NCBI GenBank assembly: GCA_021775755.1
Contig: JAJFHE010000001.1
Coordinates: 1 to 34,345, forward strand
Length of the DNA: 34,345 bases
Source of the DNA: Hyphomicrobiales bacterium
Lineage (GTDB): Bacteria > Pseudomonadota > Alphaproteobacteria > Rhizobiales > JAJFHB01
Reading direction: 5' to 3'
The notes under the pieces are model-generated. The model searched no databases, was not told the origin of the DNA, and was given only the letters and a program-made list of their open reading frames with translations. A program made the position numbers and the translations under genes. Below are positions 33,695 to 34,345 of the stretch, one piece after another; position 1 is the stretch's first letter; each line of letters begins with the position of its first letter.

Positions 33695-34345
33695 GGCCTG
33701 GCCGGAAAATAACGCTGGTCGACGAGATGATGTCGCAGTGGGCAATCTCGATCCGCCGCGCCTGCGGGGTAATCCTGATTGATCCCAAAACCCACCGATA
33801 CAAATCCCGTTGACCCGACCAGGCCGCTTTAGAACAGCGTATCAGAGAGATTTGTCAGACCCGCGTGCGCTTCGGCTGCCGGCGGGCTCACGTTCTGCTC
33901 AGGCGTGAGGGATGGCCGATCAATCTGAAGAAAACCTGCAGGATTTACAAGGAGCTGGGCATGCAGCTTAGGAACAAGACACCCAAACGCAGGGTTAAGG
34001 CCAAGCTGAGAGAAGACCGTGCGGAGGCGATTGGCCCCAATGATGTCTGGGCCATGGACCTTGTCCACGGTCAGCTCGCCACGGACCGCAAGATACGCGT
34101 GCTGACGGTGGTTGATACCTTCTCACACTACTCGCCAGTCCTCGATCCGCGGTTCAGCTATCGTGGCGAGGATGTGGTTCGAACCCTTGAACGGGTATGT
34201 GGCGAGATCGGCTATCCGAAAACCATCCGCGTTGATCAGGGCTCGGAGCTCATCTCGCGAGATATGGACCTGTGGGCCCATCAGCGTGGCGTCACACTTG
34301 ACTTCTCGCGGCCGGGTAAAACGGACCGACAATGTCTTCATCGAG
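33694..34345 (+). pseudogene. IS3-family transposase orfB with nonsense and frameshift mutations (partial)
   Basis: The frame reads RPGRKITLVDEMMSQWAISIRRACGVILIDPKTHRYKSR and hits a TGA at 33811-33813 where a CGA arginine codon is expected. It continues in the same frame with PDQAALEQRIREICQTRVRFGCRRAHVLLRREG and on through the DDE core WAMDLVHGQL and VDQGSELIS. Near 34317-34330 one extra base changes the expected GKPTDN-FIE into GKTDRQCLHR. Two independent lesions show the element is inactive. The window ends before the C-terminus. Confidence 0.85.

Larger units (their letters stand above)
33345..34345 (+). mobile_element. second IS3-family (IS407-like) element, decayed, running off the window
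   Basis: The left end TGACCTGCCTCCCAAT at 33345-33360 matches the ends of the IS3 element at 19542-20758. It contains orfA and a broken orfB. Its right end is outside the window. It points the opposite way to the first element. Confidence 0.88.

Overview
The window looks like a piece of an alphaproteobacterial genome or large plasmid, probably Hyphomicrobiales/Rhizobiales or a relative. The reasons are the rhizobial-style relaxase/MobC/TraG module, the PrtD/HlyD-type RTX exporter and the kinds of insertion sequence present. This is inferred from protein character, because no rRNA or complete tRNA is present. Base composition is patchy: moderately GC-rich in the first 12.5 kb, with strongly AT-rich stretches at about 13.6-14.5, 25.3-25.5 and 28.7-33.3 kb.

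Region 1 (1-3.8 kb) is a type I secretion locus. It holds the C-terminal part of an RTX calcium-binding protein (+ strand). Convergent to it are a HlyD-type adaptor and a PrtD-type ABC exporter (- strand) that overlap by ATGA.

Region 2 (about 4.2-12.8 kb) looks like an integrated mobilizable element. On its left is a dead IS5-family (IS427-like) transposase fragment. Next come a TraG/VirD4-like coupling ATPase lacking its usual N-terminal membrane segment, followed 4 nt later by a small two-helix membrane protein gene. A non-coding region follows with hairpins and four 44-bp-spaced repeats (an oriT or relaxosome-binding candidate), then mobC and a relaxase overlapping by ATGA. The cargo is several hypothetical genes, an EamA transporter and an ankyrin-repeat protein. 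Near the right side is a 44-nt tRNA-like 5' half that may be an old attachment site.

Region 3 (13.1-33.3 kb) is a surface-polysaccharide or glycan-decoration island broken up by insertion sequences. It encodes four glycan-related transferases: a galactosyltransferase-like enzyme, a DPM-like GT2 with membrane helices, a GT4, and a 941-aa FkbM-methyltransferase/DUF115-like fusion. It also encodes ManC (GDP-mannose supply), FkbM and CmoB-like methyltransferases, a polytopic membrane protein, a XylB/XylC-like sugar dehydrogenase-lactonase pair, and a methyltransferase pseudogene. Five mobile elements or remnants are resolved here. An IS3 element facing minus has lost the end of orfB to an IS21-like terminus. 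A complete IS701 element has a TTAG duplication and splits a short ORF. An IS5 element sits in the manC stop codon and carries a passenger ORF. A second, decayed IS3 element runs off the right edge.

No CRISPR array, rRNA or recognisable defence system was found. The observations most worth following up are the repeat array upstream of mobC, the possible split coupling protein, the IS5 passenger gene whose stop codon comes from the target site, the FkbM/DUF115-like fusion, and the reading frame reconstructed across the IS701 insertion.
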